The notes beneath the pieces were generated by a model. That model worked only from the letters and a program-made list of their open reading frames with translations, was not told the DNA's origin and did not search any database. Shown here in pieces: positions 45,607 to 53,259 of a DNA stretch of 64,000 bases (position 1 is its first letter; each line of letters opens with the position of its first letter). The stretch is from Mycobacteroides immunogenum (lineage in GTDB: Bacteria > Actinomycetota > Actinomycetes > Mycobacteriales > Mycobacteriaceae): the NCBI RefSeq assembly GCF_001605725.1, contig NZ_CP011530.1, positions 620,001-684,000 of the forward strand, read 5' to 3'. Made by a program: the position numbers and the translations under genes.

Positions 45607-46407
45607 ATGAACAAGTCAATAGGGTCGATCATTTTGCGTGCCCTGGGCTTCGGTGCCCTGGGCGGTGTACTGGCTTTCGTGTTCGGCCGGATCGCGGTCG
45701 AACCGGTCATCAATCGGGCCATCGAATACGAAGAGGGACGTGGCGAGGCCCAGCACACACTCGATGAGGCCGCCGGTGTGCACCACCACGGCCATGAGGG
45801 TGCCGAGCTGTTCACCCGGACCGTGCAGGAGAACGTGGGCCTGTTCTTCGGGATGCTGCTGTTCGGGCTGGCCATGGGTGCGCTGTTCGCGGTGGTGTAC
45901 ACGGTGGCCATCGGCCGCCTGGGCAACCTGACGGCGCGAAATCTTGCCCTGGTGGTCTCCGGCGGCATGTTCTTGGCCTTCTACGTGACACCGTTCCTGA
46001 AGTACCCACCGAACCCGCCGGCGGCGAGCGCGGAGGAGACCATTAAGGAACGCACCGGTTTGTACTTGCTGATGGTCGTGGTCTCGATAGTCGCCCTGGT
46101 CGCCGCGGTATGGCTGAGCCGCAGACTGGCGGACCGGTACGGGAACTGGACGGCCAACATCATCGCGGGTGGGGCCTACATCGTCGTGACGGTGCTGATC
46201 ATGTTGGTCTTGCCGAACATCGCCGAGACGCCGGGGCCGTTGCTCGACGCGGCGGGGAACATCGTGTTCCCCAGCTTCCCGGCGCAGGATCTTTACCTGT
46301 TCAGGCTGTACTCGCTTATCGCACAGGCCATTCTGTGGGCAACGATCGCTATCGGCTTCGCCACGGTGATCGAACGCAAGCCCGTCGATGCCGAGGCTGC
46401 CGTCTAG
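45607..46407 (+). CDS. cbtA: CbtA, membrane subunit of a predicted cobalt transporter
   Basis: A 266-residue protein with about five to six membrane helices. After the first helix comes a charged segment with histidines (AAGVHHHGHEGAELF, near residues 57-71), typical of CbtA and suited to metal binding. The later LPNIAETPG and FPSFPAQDLYLFRLYSLIAQ segments are conserved in the family. It probably imports Co2+ for corrinoid synthesis together with CbtB, 15 bases upstream. Confidence 0.92.
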   Translation: MNKSIGSIILRALGFGALGGVLAFVFGRIAVEPVINRAIEYEEGRGEAQHTLDEAAGVHHHGHEGAELFTRTVQENVGLFFGMLLFGLAMGALFAVVYTVAIGRLGNLTARNLALVVSGGMFLAFYVTPFLKYPPNPPAASAEETIKERTGLYLLMVVVSIVALVAAVWLSRRLADRYGNWTANIIAGGAYIVVTVLIMLVLPNIAETPGPLLDAAGNIVFPSFPAQDLYLFRLYSLIAQAILWATIAIGFATVIERKPVDAEAAV

Positions 46408-46416
46408 CTAGCCGCC

Positions 46417-46470
46417 GAGTCTGCGTCTCACGACGTTTTCTGCCCAGAATCCGTCGTGAGACGCAGACTC
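46417..46470. terminator. 19-bp perfect inverted repeat between convergent cbtA and lpqF
   Basis: GAGTCTGCGTCTCACGACG (46417-46435) is perfectly inverted at 46452-46470 with a 16-base loop. Lying 9 bases after cbtA and 5 before the lpqF stop, it can serve as a bidirectional terminator. The left arm is followed by TTTT. Confidence 0.7.
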
Positions 46471-46475
46471 GTCTC

Positions 46476-47816
46476 TTAACCCAGCTTCTTGAAGACGCCC
46501 TTGGCCAAGCCGATGACCCAGCCGGCCGCGCCGGGGCCGAATGCGCGATCCCAGTTCAGTTGGAAGCTCACCACATACGGCTGATGCTTGCGGTCTTCGG
46601 CGTACCAACTGAACGTGAGGTCGCCGGGAAGATTGCCGCCCTTGGCCGCGATATAGCGCCAGTTTTCGCTGTGCAGATCGATTCCGGGCTCGGCAGCAAG
46701 GATGGCGCGCACCGGTGCCGCGGGCCCGACAGCGACTTTTTGCAGTGCGGCGTGGACGCGGCAGATGTCCTCGGCGTTGCCGTACCACTCGATGCCGTAT
46801 TTGGACGCGGGCGTGGTGGTGCGGTCCGGGTCCAGGTCGTAGTCGTGGGTGTCGGCCTCGGCCATCATCTGACCGCGCTGCTCGGGTGTCGTGGTGTCTT
46901 TCCACTGCTGGCGCACATCCGGTTTGCCCCAGCCGATATTGAACAGCTCATGCATGGTGGGGAACGGCGTCATCGATGCCGGGTCATGATGCCCCGCATC
47001 GGCGAGCGCCTTCTCGATCGCGTGCCGGCCCAGGCGGTTGATCAACATGTCGGTGCCCATGTTGTCGCTCACCGAGATCATCTTCTGGGCGGCGGTGCGC
47101 ACCGACACCGTCGAGCCCGTCGGCAGCTTGTCCATCGAGCTGCCGAGCGCTTTGCCGCGGTCGGTGACGGTGAGCTGGTCATCCCACTTGAGGGTGCCCG
47201 CGTTGATCGCGGTGCCGGTGGCCAACAACACGTAAAGCTTGAAAACCGAAGCCAGCGGCATGGATACGGACGTGTTGGTCCCGGCGATCTGCTGGCACTG
47301 GCCGTCGACGATCTTGGAGGCCCGGTACGAGTATCGGCCGCCCGAGGCCGACAACGCGGCGTCCACGTCGGACCAATCGGCAATGGTCGGTGGCTGCTGG
47401 TACGGAACCAGCCTGTCGACATCGCCCTTGTCGTTGGTGCGGAGCCCGATGTCCACGTTCGCGCCGTACGGCGCGATCAGGTGGACGGTGGAGCTGTTCG
47501 CGCCAAGGTCCACCGAGCTGACCTTGTACGGGCGGTCCACCCACAGTTTGGTCATGATCTCGGTGTAGTCGTCGACCTTATTGGCGGCGGCCATGGTCGC
47601 CACACCCTGCTTGCCGATGGGCCAGTTGGAGTTGAGCATGTCGATCAACTGTTGCGACCGAAGCCCGGGCGGCGTGCTGGTATCGACATCACCATGCGGC
47701 ACCTGCCGCAGCTTGATACCGCATCCCGCCGTGCTGCCCAGCGACAGAGTCACCGCGGCCACCGCGCATACGGAAACGGCGCGCGTCACGCGCGCACGTA
47801 GCGAACCCTCGTTCAC
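46476..47816 (-). CDS. lpqF: Beta-lactamase-fold serine hydrolase lipoprotein LpqF
   Basis: The product is 446 residues from GTG 47816. The signal ends at STAGC (cysteine near residue 32), giving a lipoprotein. An N-terminal cystatin-like region is followed by a class A beta-lactamase-type domain: S-x-x-K in SVFKLYV, SDN in ISVSDNMGTD, and a KGG motif (AAKGGNLPGD) in the KTG position. The position next to mhuD matches lpqF (Rv3593). It is more likely a peptidase-like or non-lactamase hydrolase than a resistance enzyme. The GTG overlaps the mhuD stop. Confidence 0.88.
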   Translation of the reverse strand: MNEGSLRARVTRAVSVCAVAAVTLSLGSTAGCGIKLRQVPHGDVDTSTPPGLRSQQLIDMLNSNWPIGKQGVATMAAANKVDDYTEIMTKLWVDRPYKVSSVDLGANSSTVHLIAPYGANVDIGLRTNDKGDVDRLVPYQQPPTIADWSDVDAALSASGGRYSYRASKIVDGQCQQIAGTNTSVSMPLASVFKLYVLLATGTAINAGTLKWDDQLTVTDRGKALGSSMDKLPTGSTVSVRTAAQKMISVSDNMGTDMLINRLGRHAIEKALADAGHHDPASMTPFPTMHELFNIGWGKPDVRQQWKDTTTPEQRGQMMAEADTHDYDLDPDRTTTPASKYGIEWYGNAEDICRVHAALQKVAVGPAAPVRAILAAEPGIDLHSENWRYIAAKGGNLPGDLTFSWYAEDRKHQPYVVSFQLNWDRAFGPGAAGWVIGLAKGVFKKLG

Positions 47817-48130
47817 GCCTTGGCGGCGGCCCCGGTCACGTCGAGCACAACCTCGAACTCCAACAGGTGAGCGCCAGTAGCCACGGGTTTGGTCTGCTGA
47901 CCGGCATGTGCTTCGACCGCCGGGCCGGTGGCCCAGGCCTGGAAGGCCTCCTCGGACTCCCACTGGGTGACCACGAAGTATCGGTCCTCGCCCTTCACGG
48001 GACGAAGTAGCTGAAAGCCCAGGAACCCGGGCTGGTTCTCCACGGCTCCGGCCCGGTGAGCGAACCGCTTCTCCAGCTCCGGACCTGCACCTTCGGGGAT
48101 CTCGATTGCGTTGATCTTCACCACGGACAT
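47813..48130 (-). CDS. mhuD: Heme-degrading monooxygenase MhuD
   Basis: A 105-residue antibiotic-biosynthesis-monooxygenase-fold protein, nearly the same as Rv3592. Residues known for haem binding and catalysis in MhuD are in place: N7, W66 and H75. It breaks haem into mycobilin and frees iron in the cytoplasm. It is followed, with a 4-base overlap, by lpqF. Its start is close to a divergent hydrolase gene. Confidence 0.95.
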   Translation of the reverse strand: MSVVKINAIEIPEGAGPELEKRFAHRAGAVENQPGFLGFQLLRPVKGEDRYFVVTQWESEEAFQAWATGPAVEAHAGQQTKPVATGAHLLEFEVVLDVTGAAAKA

Positions 48131-48155
48131 GGGACAAGGCTACCGGTCGGGGGAA

Positions 48156-48974
48156 ATGACAGGGGCGGGCATCATGAGTGGCATGCACGGCGACCACATC
48201 ACCGATCACGGCGGGCGTTCCGGGGGCCCCGCGCTGGTGCTGGTGCACGGGCTCATGGGCCGGGGCAGTACCTGGTCGCGGCAGTTGCCGTGGCTGCGCG
48301 AGCACGGCCGGGTCTATACCTATGACGCACCGTGGCATCGGGGCCGCGATGTTCTTGACGTACAACCCGTTTCGACGGAGCGCTACGTGGACGCGCTGGC
48401 CGGCGCGGTGCGGTCGGTGGGCTCTCCCGTGGTGCTCATCGGGCACTCGATGGGTGGGCTGCATTCCTGGTGCCTGGCCGCGCAGCACCCGGAGCTGGTG
48501 TCTGCCCTGGTCGTGGAGGATATGGCGCCCGATTTCGTCGGTGGCACGACGGGTCCGTGGGAACCCTGGCTGTATTCATGGCCAGAGGTGTTCACCTCGG
48601 TCGGCGAATTCACCACGCGATTCGGCGACGTCGCCGGCCGATACTTCCGGGAGGCATTCGACCGCACCGAGGACGGCTGGCGACTGCACGGACCCATCGA
48701 CAAATGGATATCGACGGCAGCCGAATGGGGCGTCCGCGACTTTTGGGGTCAGTGGCGGGCGGTCCGCTGTCCGGCGCTGTTGCTGGAAGCGGACGACACG
48801 GTGACGCCGGCGGGCCAGATGCAGAAGATGGCCGAAATAGGGCGGCGAACAACGTATTTCAAGATCAATGGGTCGGGGCATTTGATGCATGACGATTCAC
48901 CGGACCTTTACCGCGGCGCCGTCTGCGACTTCCTCGTGGCGACGGGTGTGCCGCGGCCGCCGGTCGTAGCCTGA
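48156..48974 (+). CDS. Alpha/beta hydrolase
   Basis: About 272 residues. The oxyanion segment is VHGLMGRGSTW and the nucleophile elbow GHSMGGLHSW carries serine. The acid is in LLLEADDTVTP and the catalytic histidine is in GSGHLMHDDSP, so the Ser-Asp-His triad is complete. It corresponds to the Rv3591c position, divergent from mhuD. ATG 48156 follows GGGGGAA; ATG 48174 and 48183 are alternatives. Substrate unknown. Confidence 0.87.
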   Translation: MTGAGIMSGMHGDHITDHGGRSGGPALVLVHGLMGRGSTWSRQLPWLREHGRVYTYDAPWHRGRDVLDVQPVSTERYVDALAGAVRSVGSPVVLIGHSMGGLHSWCLAAQHPELVSALVVEDMAPDFVGGTTGPWEPWLYSWPEVFTSVGEFTTRFGDVAGRYFREAFDRTEDGWRLHGPIDKWISTAAEWGVRDFWGQWRAVRCPALLLEADDTVTPAGQMQKMAEIGRRTTYFKINGSGHLMHDDSPDLYRGAVCDFLVATGVPRPPVVA

Positions 48975-48978
48975 AGCG

Positions 48979-50406
48979 ATGAGTCCGCTATCCCGCCGTC
49001 GCCTTCTCACCTCGGCGGCGGGCGCCGCGGCATTCAGCGCGGCCGCCGCGCTCATGCCCACGAACGTCCAGCGCGTCCTGGCCCAGCCGGCACCCCGAAC
49101 CGGCTCGCTCAAGGACGTCGAACACGTCGTCGTCCTCATGATGGAGAACCGGTCTTTTGACCACTACTTCGGCACCCTGTCCGGTGTCCGGGGCTTCGAT
49201 GACCCGACCGCGGTCACTCTCTCGACCGGGAAGTCGGTCTTCCATCAGCCCGATTCGCGCAACCCCGACGGCTATCTGCTGCCCTTCCACCTGGACACCT
49301 CGGTGAACAGCGTGCAGAAGATCCCGACCACCAGCCATGCCTGGTCGGTGCAGCACGACTCGTGGAACCACGGGAAAATGGACAACTGGATGGCCGCACA
49401 TCGCAAGCCCGACGGTGAGAACTACCCGTATGTGATGGGCTACTACGAGCGCGCGGACATCCCATTTCATTTCGCGCTCGCCGAGGCGTTCACGGTCTGC
49501 GACAACTTTCATTCTTCGGTGATGGGACCGACCTGGCCCAACCGGATGATGTGGATGACCGGCACCATCGATCCCGATGCCGCGCATGGCGGCCCCATCA
49601 CCTGGAATACCCCGGTGCCCGGTGGGTATCGCTGGACCACCTACGCCGAGCGCCTGGAAGCGGCGGGGGTGAGTTGGCGGGTGTATGCCGAAGAAGACGA
49701 TTTCGGCGGCTGCAACGTGCTCAAGCTCTTCAGTCGATTTCAGCAGAGTGGGCCGGGAGAGCCCTTGTATGACAAGGGAATAGCCCCGGTGAGTGCGACA
49801 CGGTTCGAGGAGGACGCCCGGGCGGGAACACTGCCGGCGGTGTCCTGGATCGTGATGACCAGTACCGCCAGTGAGCATCCCGCGTATCGGCCTGCCGATG
49901 GCGCGGCCTACGTCGCCAGCAAGATCGACGCGATTGCCGCCAATCCCGAGGTGTGGGCCAAGACGGTGTTCATCCTGAATTACGACGAAAATGACGGGTT
50001 GTTCGATCATGTGGTGCCGCCGACCCCGCCGCCCGGTACCCCGGGCGAGTGGGTCAAGGATCTGCCGATTGGTGGCGGGTTCCGGGTGCCGGCCATTGTG
50101 ATTTCGCCGTGGTCGGTCGGGGGCTGGGTGGCCAGCGAACCGTTCGACCACACCTCGGTGCTGCGCTTTCTTGAAGAGTTCACGGGTGTGCGTGAGCCGA
50201 ACATCTCGGCATGGCGGCGCAAGACGTTCGGAAACATGTTCTCGGCCTTTGGTTTTGATGGCCCGACGCGGTCGGCGCCGGGGCTGCCCGATACCGCGGC
50301 GGTGGTCGCGGCGGCCGATCACACGGACACCTTGCCGCCGCCGGCGTTGCCGCCCGCGCCGCAGCGCGCCCCGGTGCAAGAGCCGGGATCGCGCCCGCGC
50401 CGCTAA
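48979..50406 (+). CDS. plc: Tat-exported phospholipase C
   Basis: A 475-residue phosphoesterase. The N-terminus has a twin-arginine signal (SRRRLLTSAAGAAAFSAAAA). The bacterial phospholipase C/acid phosphatase family signature is VVLMMENRSFDHYFGTL with the nucleophile region, followed by MGPTWPNRMMWMTG and NYDENDGLFDHVVPP, which supply metal and catalytic residues. The enzyme hydrolyses phosphatidylcholine-like lipids. A secreted PLC of this type is reported as a virulence factor of M. abscessus in amoebae. The tail after residue 430 is Pro/Ala-rich. It starts 4 bases after the hydrolase stop. Confidence 0.92.
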   Translation: MSPLSRRRLLTSAAGAAAFSAAAALMPTNVQRVLAQPAPRTGSLKDVEHVVVLMMENRSFDHYFGTLSGVRGFDDPTAVTLSTGKSVFHQPDSRNPDGYLLPFHLDTSVNSVQKIPTTSHAWSVQHDSWNHGKMDNWMAAHRKPDGENYPYVMGYYERADIPFHFALAEAFTVCDNFHSSVMGPTWPNRMMWMTGTIDPDAAHGGPITWNTPVPGGYRWTTYAERLEAAGVSWRVYAEEDDFGGCNVLKLFSRFQQSGPGEPLYDKGIAPVSATRFEEDARAGTLPAVSWIVMTSTASEHPAYRPADGAAYVASKIDAIAANPEVWAKTVFILNYDENDGLFDHVVPPTPPPGTPGEWVKDLPIGGGFRVPAIVISPWSVGGWVASEPFDHTSVLRFLEEFTGVREPNISAWRRKTFGNMFSAFGFDGPTRSAPGLPDTAAVVAAADHTDTLPPPALPPAPQRAPVQEPGSRPRR

Positions 50407-50600
50407 TCGCGCGTCAGGATGGTTTCCATGTCGCGCCGCCGCGGTCGCGGATCTTCGGCGAAGGTGCCGCCCAGCGGTGCCGCGACCCGGAACTGATCGA
50501 GGTGGATTCGGAAGTTGTTGTTCCGCCTGGCTATCCAGCTGAGTGCGAGTGTCAGGGCAAAAGGCGATAACAAGACGAGGGTGGCGGCGAGGATGGCCAT
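50403..50600 (-). CDS. Small single-pass membrane protein
   Basis: A 65-residue frame with one membrane helix (ILAATLVLLSPFALTLALSWIA), then a basic and polar tail. The stop overlaps the plc stop on the other strand. No known family is recognised. It may be real because the helix is well formed and the frame fills the gap between plc and the regulator, but small size keeps it uncertain. Confidence 0.5.
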   Translation of the reverse strand: MAILAATLVLLSPFALTLALSWIARRNNNFRIHLDQFRVAAPLGGTFAEDPRPRRRDMETILTRD

Positions 50601-50671
50601 GGCGCTAATTGTGTTCAGATAAACATCGCGCCAACAGTGGCGGAATTGACGACCTTCGATAATATTCAGCC

Positions 50672-51628
50672 ATGTTGCGTTCGGTTGCCGCCCTGGTGCT
50701 GGACCAGGTCGCCGTGTTCGAGTTCGGGGTCATCTGCGAGGTCTTCGGGCTGGATCGTACTCGCGACGGTGTTCCCAACTTCGATTTCCGGGTATGCGGG
50801 GAGGAACCCGGCGTGCCCTTGCGGACCACGGTCGGTGTGTCGCTCATCCCCGAACACGGGCTTGACGGACTCGCTGATGCCGACCTGGTGGCACTTCCGG
50901 CGCGACCGTTCACCAAGGGTTACCCGCCCGAGGCGCTGGAGGCGGTACGGGCCGCGTGGGAGCGGGGTGCCACCGTGCTCACCGTCTGCTCGGGTGTCTT
51001 CATCGCGGGCGCGGCAGGGCTGCTGGATGGCCGTCGCTGCACCACGCACTGGATGTACACCGATGAGTTGGCCCGCCGGTACCCGACGGCGACGGTGGAC
51101 CGGGACGTGTTGTTCGTTGACGACGGCGACCTGATCACCAGCGCCGGGACCGCCGCCGGAATCGACGCGTGCCTGCACCTGGTGCGCCGCGAACTCGGCA
51201 GCGAGATCACCAACAAGATCGCACGGCGCATGGTGGTGCCGCCTCAGCGCACCGGTGGTCAGCGTCAGTTCATCCCGCAACCGGTTCCCGATGTCGCCGC
51301 CGACGGCTTTGGTGGCCTCTTCGACTGGCTGATCGAAAACATCGATCAGAGTCACACGGTGGCCGACCTTGCCGCACGCGTTCACATGTCGACTCGTACC
51401 TTTGCGCGCAAGTTCGCCGATCAGACCGGCGTGACGCCGATGCGTTGGATCATCGATCAACGGGTGCTGCTGGCCCGGCGCCTCCTGGAGGAGACGGACC
51501 TGGATGTCGATGCCGTCGCGGCCCGTAGCGGATTCGGCACTGCCATCCTGCTGCGCCACCACTTCCGCCGTGGCGTGGGCATCACACCCACCGATTACCG
51601 CAAGGCCTTCGCGGTCGCGGCGAGCTAG
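50672..51628 (+). CDS. GlxA-family AraC-type transcriptional regulator
   Basis: A 318-residue regulator. The N-terminal DJ-1/PfpI-like domain (residues about 5-190) includes the elbow TVCSGVFIAGAAGLL with its cysteine. The C-terminal AraC helix-turn-helix pair spans residues about 220-312 (HTVADLAARVHMSTRTFARKF and LDVDAVAARSGFGTAILLRHHF). Such proteins lack protease activity and sense small molecules. Its target is unclear, with plc and mutY as neighbours. The stop overlaps the mutY stop by 4 bases. Confidence 0.9.
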   Translation: MLRSVAALVLDQVAVFEFGVICEVFGLDRTRDGVPNFDFRVCGEEPGVPLRTTVGVSLIPEHGLDGLADADLVALPARPFTKGYPPEALEAVRAAWERGATVLTVCSGVFIAGAAGLLDGRRCTTHWMYTDELARRYPTATVDRDVLFVDDGDLITSAGTAAGIDACLHLVRRELGSEITNKIARRMVVPPQRTGGQRQFIPQPVPDVAADGFGGLFDWLIENIDQSHTVADLAARVHMSTRTFARKFADQTGVTPMRWIIDQRVLLARRLLEETDLDVDAVAARSGFGTAILLRHHFRRGVGITPTDYRKAFAVAAS

Positions 51629-52527
51629 CCGCCCTCACCGGCGAGCGCGAACCGGCCGTCCGCCGTCTGTTCCACCAGCCCGTCGACCAGAAGCGAATCC
51701 AGCGCCCGGTCACGCTGCGCGATATCGGAGAGCCACACCACGTCGAGCTGGGCTCTTGTCACCGGAATGCTGCTGCCGCGCAGAACATCCAGTAGCCGCC
51801 CTCGTACCTGGCGATCGGTGCCGGCGTACTTCTGGACGGGCCGGGCCGGGGTGTCCAGCTCGGGACGGCCCGCTTCGCGCCATGTGCAGGAGCTCAACGG
51901 ACATATCGGGCACTGCGGTGCGCGGGCAGTGCACACCAGGGCACCCAGTTCCATGAGCGCCGCCGAGAACCGGGCGCCGTTCTCCACCGGCAGCAGCGCC
52001 TCCGCGTCGCGCAGGTCCCGTGCCGACGGCGCCGAATCGGCGACGCCGTGCACCACGCGTGCGATGACGCGGCGGACATTGGTGTCCACCACCGGGACTC
52101 GCTGTCCGTACCCGAAGCAGGCGATGGCGCGGGCCGTGTACGCCCCGACGCCGGGCAGCGTCAGCAGGGTTTCCACGTCGTCCGGCACCCGGTCGTCGTA
52201 GTCGCGCGCCAGTACCGTCGCGCACTCGTGCAGACGCATGGCACGCCGCGGATAACCGAGCTTGCCCCATGCCCGCAATACTTCTGCCACAGAGGTTTTC
52301 GCCATCGCGGACGGAACCGGCCAGCGTGCCACCCAATCACGCCACACCGGCTCGACCCGGGACACCGGCGTCTGCTGCAGCATCACCTCGCTGATGAGGA
52401 TGTGCCACGGTGTGGCCTCGGGGTGGCGCCAGGGGAGATCCCGTTCGGCGGTATCGAACCAGCTCAAAAGTTCGTCAGGGCACAATGTCGGGTATGACAG
52501 CTGATCCGAGGTCCGCCTGGAAGGCAC
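51625..52527 (-). CDS. mutY: A/G-specific adenine glycosylase
   Basis: The 300-residue protein removes adenine mispaired with 8-oxoguanine. The helix-hairpin-helix LPGVGAYTARAIACF and the catalytic aspartate in VPVVDTNVRRVIARV are present. The 4Fe-4S cluster ligands are seen as C-x6-C-x2-C-x5-C in CTARAPQCPICPLSSC. The start at 52527 would overlap the divergent carbonic-anhydrase gene by 34 bases; a TTG inside (at TLCPDELLSWF) could be the real start. Confidence 0.93.
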   Translation of the reverse strand: MPSRRTSDQLSYPTLCPDELLSWFDTAERDLPWRHPEATPWHILISEVMLQQTPVSRVEPVWRDWVARWPVPSAMAKTSVAEVLRAWGKLGYPRRAMRLHECATVLARDYDDRVPDDVETLLTLPGVGAYTARAIACFGYGQRVPVVDTNVRRVIARVVHGVADSAPSARDLRDAEALLPVENGARFSAALMELGALVCTARAPQCPICPLSSCTWREAGRPELDTPARPVQKYAGTDRQVRGRLLDVLRGSSIPVTRAQLDVVWLSDIAQRDRALDSLLVDGLVEQTADGRFALAGEGG

Positions 52528-53108
52528 TCAAAGAGGGTAACCAGCGTTTTGTTGGTGGTTTTCCGCAGCATCCGAGCCAGAGCATTGCGCGGCGCGCGGA
52601 GTTGGCGAACGGTCAGCACCCCAATGTGTTGTTGTTCGGGTGTTCCGATAGCCGGGTGGCGGCGGAGATCATTTTTGATCAGGGCCTGGGGGATATGTTC
52701 ATCGTGCGTACTGCCGGTCAGGTGATCGACTCGGCGGTGTTGGGCTCGATTGAGTATGCGGTGGCGGTGTTGGGTGTGCCGTTGATCGCGATCTTGGGCC
52801 ATGACTCTTGTGGTGCGGTGGGGGCCACGGTGGCGGCGCTGGATACCGGTGAGGTGCCCAGTGGGTATATCCGGGATTTGGTGGTGCGGGTGATGCCGTC
52901 GATCTTGGGTGGGCGCAAGGATGGGTTGTCGCGGATCGATGAGTTCGAGGCTCGTCATGTTGAGGAAACCGGCACCAAGTTGTTGCAGCGTTCGCAGGTG
53001 GTGGCCGATGCTGTCAAGGCCAACAAGCTGGCCCTTGTGTATCTGACCTACAAACTGGCCGACGGCCGCGTTGTCCTACACGGCCACGTCGGCGATATCG
53101 GCGAGTAG
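52494..53108 (+). CDS. canB: Beta-carbonic anhydrase
   Basis: A 204-residue zinc enzyme that interconverts CO2 and bicarbonate, similar to Rv3588c. Zinc ligands and the catalytic dyad are in FGCSDSRVAAE (C and D/R) and GHDSCGAV (H and C). ATG 52485 is an alternative and sits better behind AGGG. The codons between about 52550 and 53030 end in T or G more often than in neighbouring genes (GTG, TTG, GGT, GAT). Confidence 0.95.
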   Translation: MTADPRSAWKALKEGNQRFVGGFPQHPSQSIARRAELANGQHPNVLLFGCSDSRVAAEIIFDQGLGDMFIVRTAGQVIDSAVLGSIEYAVAVLGVPLIAILGHDSCGAVGATVAALDTGEVPSGYIRDLVVRVMPSILGGRKDGLSRIDEFEARHVEETGTKLLQRSQVVADAVKANKLALVYLTYKLADGRVVLHGHVGDIGE

Positions 53109-53259
53109 CAAGTAGAAAACCCCAGGTCATGCTGCATTCGGCAAACATCACATGGCATCTTGATGCCGGTAATGGGAGAATTAGAACGAATGCAGATTTC
53201 TCTGGGGGAGGGATGGGTAGTTCGGTGTGTACGTTGCTGCCATACGGGGGTGGCGACAG

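Noticed and set aside
46110..47801. Long plus-strand open frame of 563 codons across lpqF
   Set aside because: It is antisense to lpqF, has no domain signal, and is Arg/Gly/His-rich as expected for a shadow frame in high-GC DNA.
46476..47816. Calling lpqF a beta-lactamase resistance gene
   Set aside because: It has S-x-x-K, SDN and a KGG motif, but the N-terminal region and synteny match the lpqF lipoprotein, and no class A omega-loop ExxLN motif was identified.
46476..48488. A 670-residue fusion of lpqF with upstream sequence
   Set aside because: The open frame extends through mhuD on the same strand in another frame; the lipoprotein signal shows the real start at 47816.
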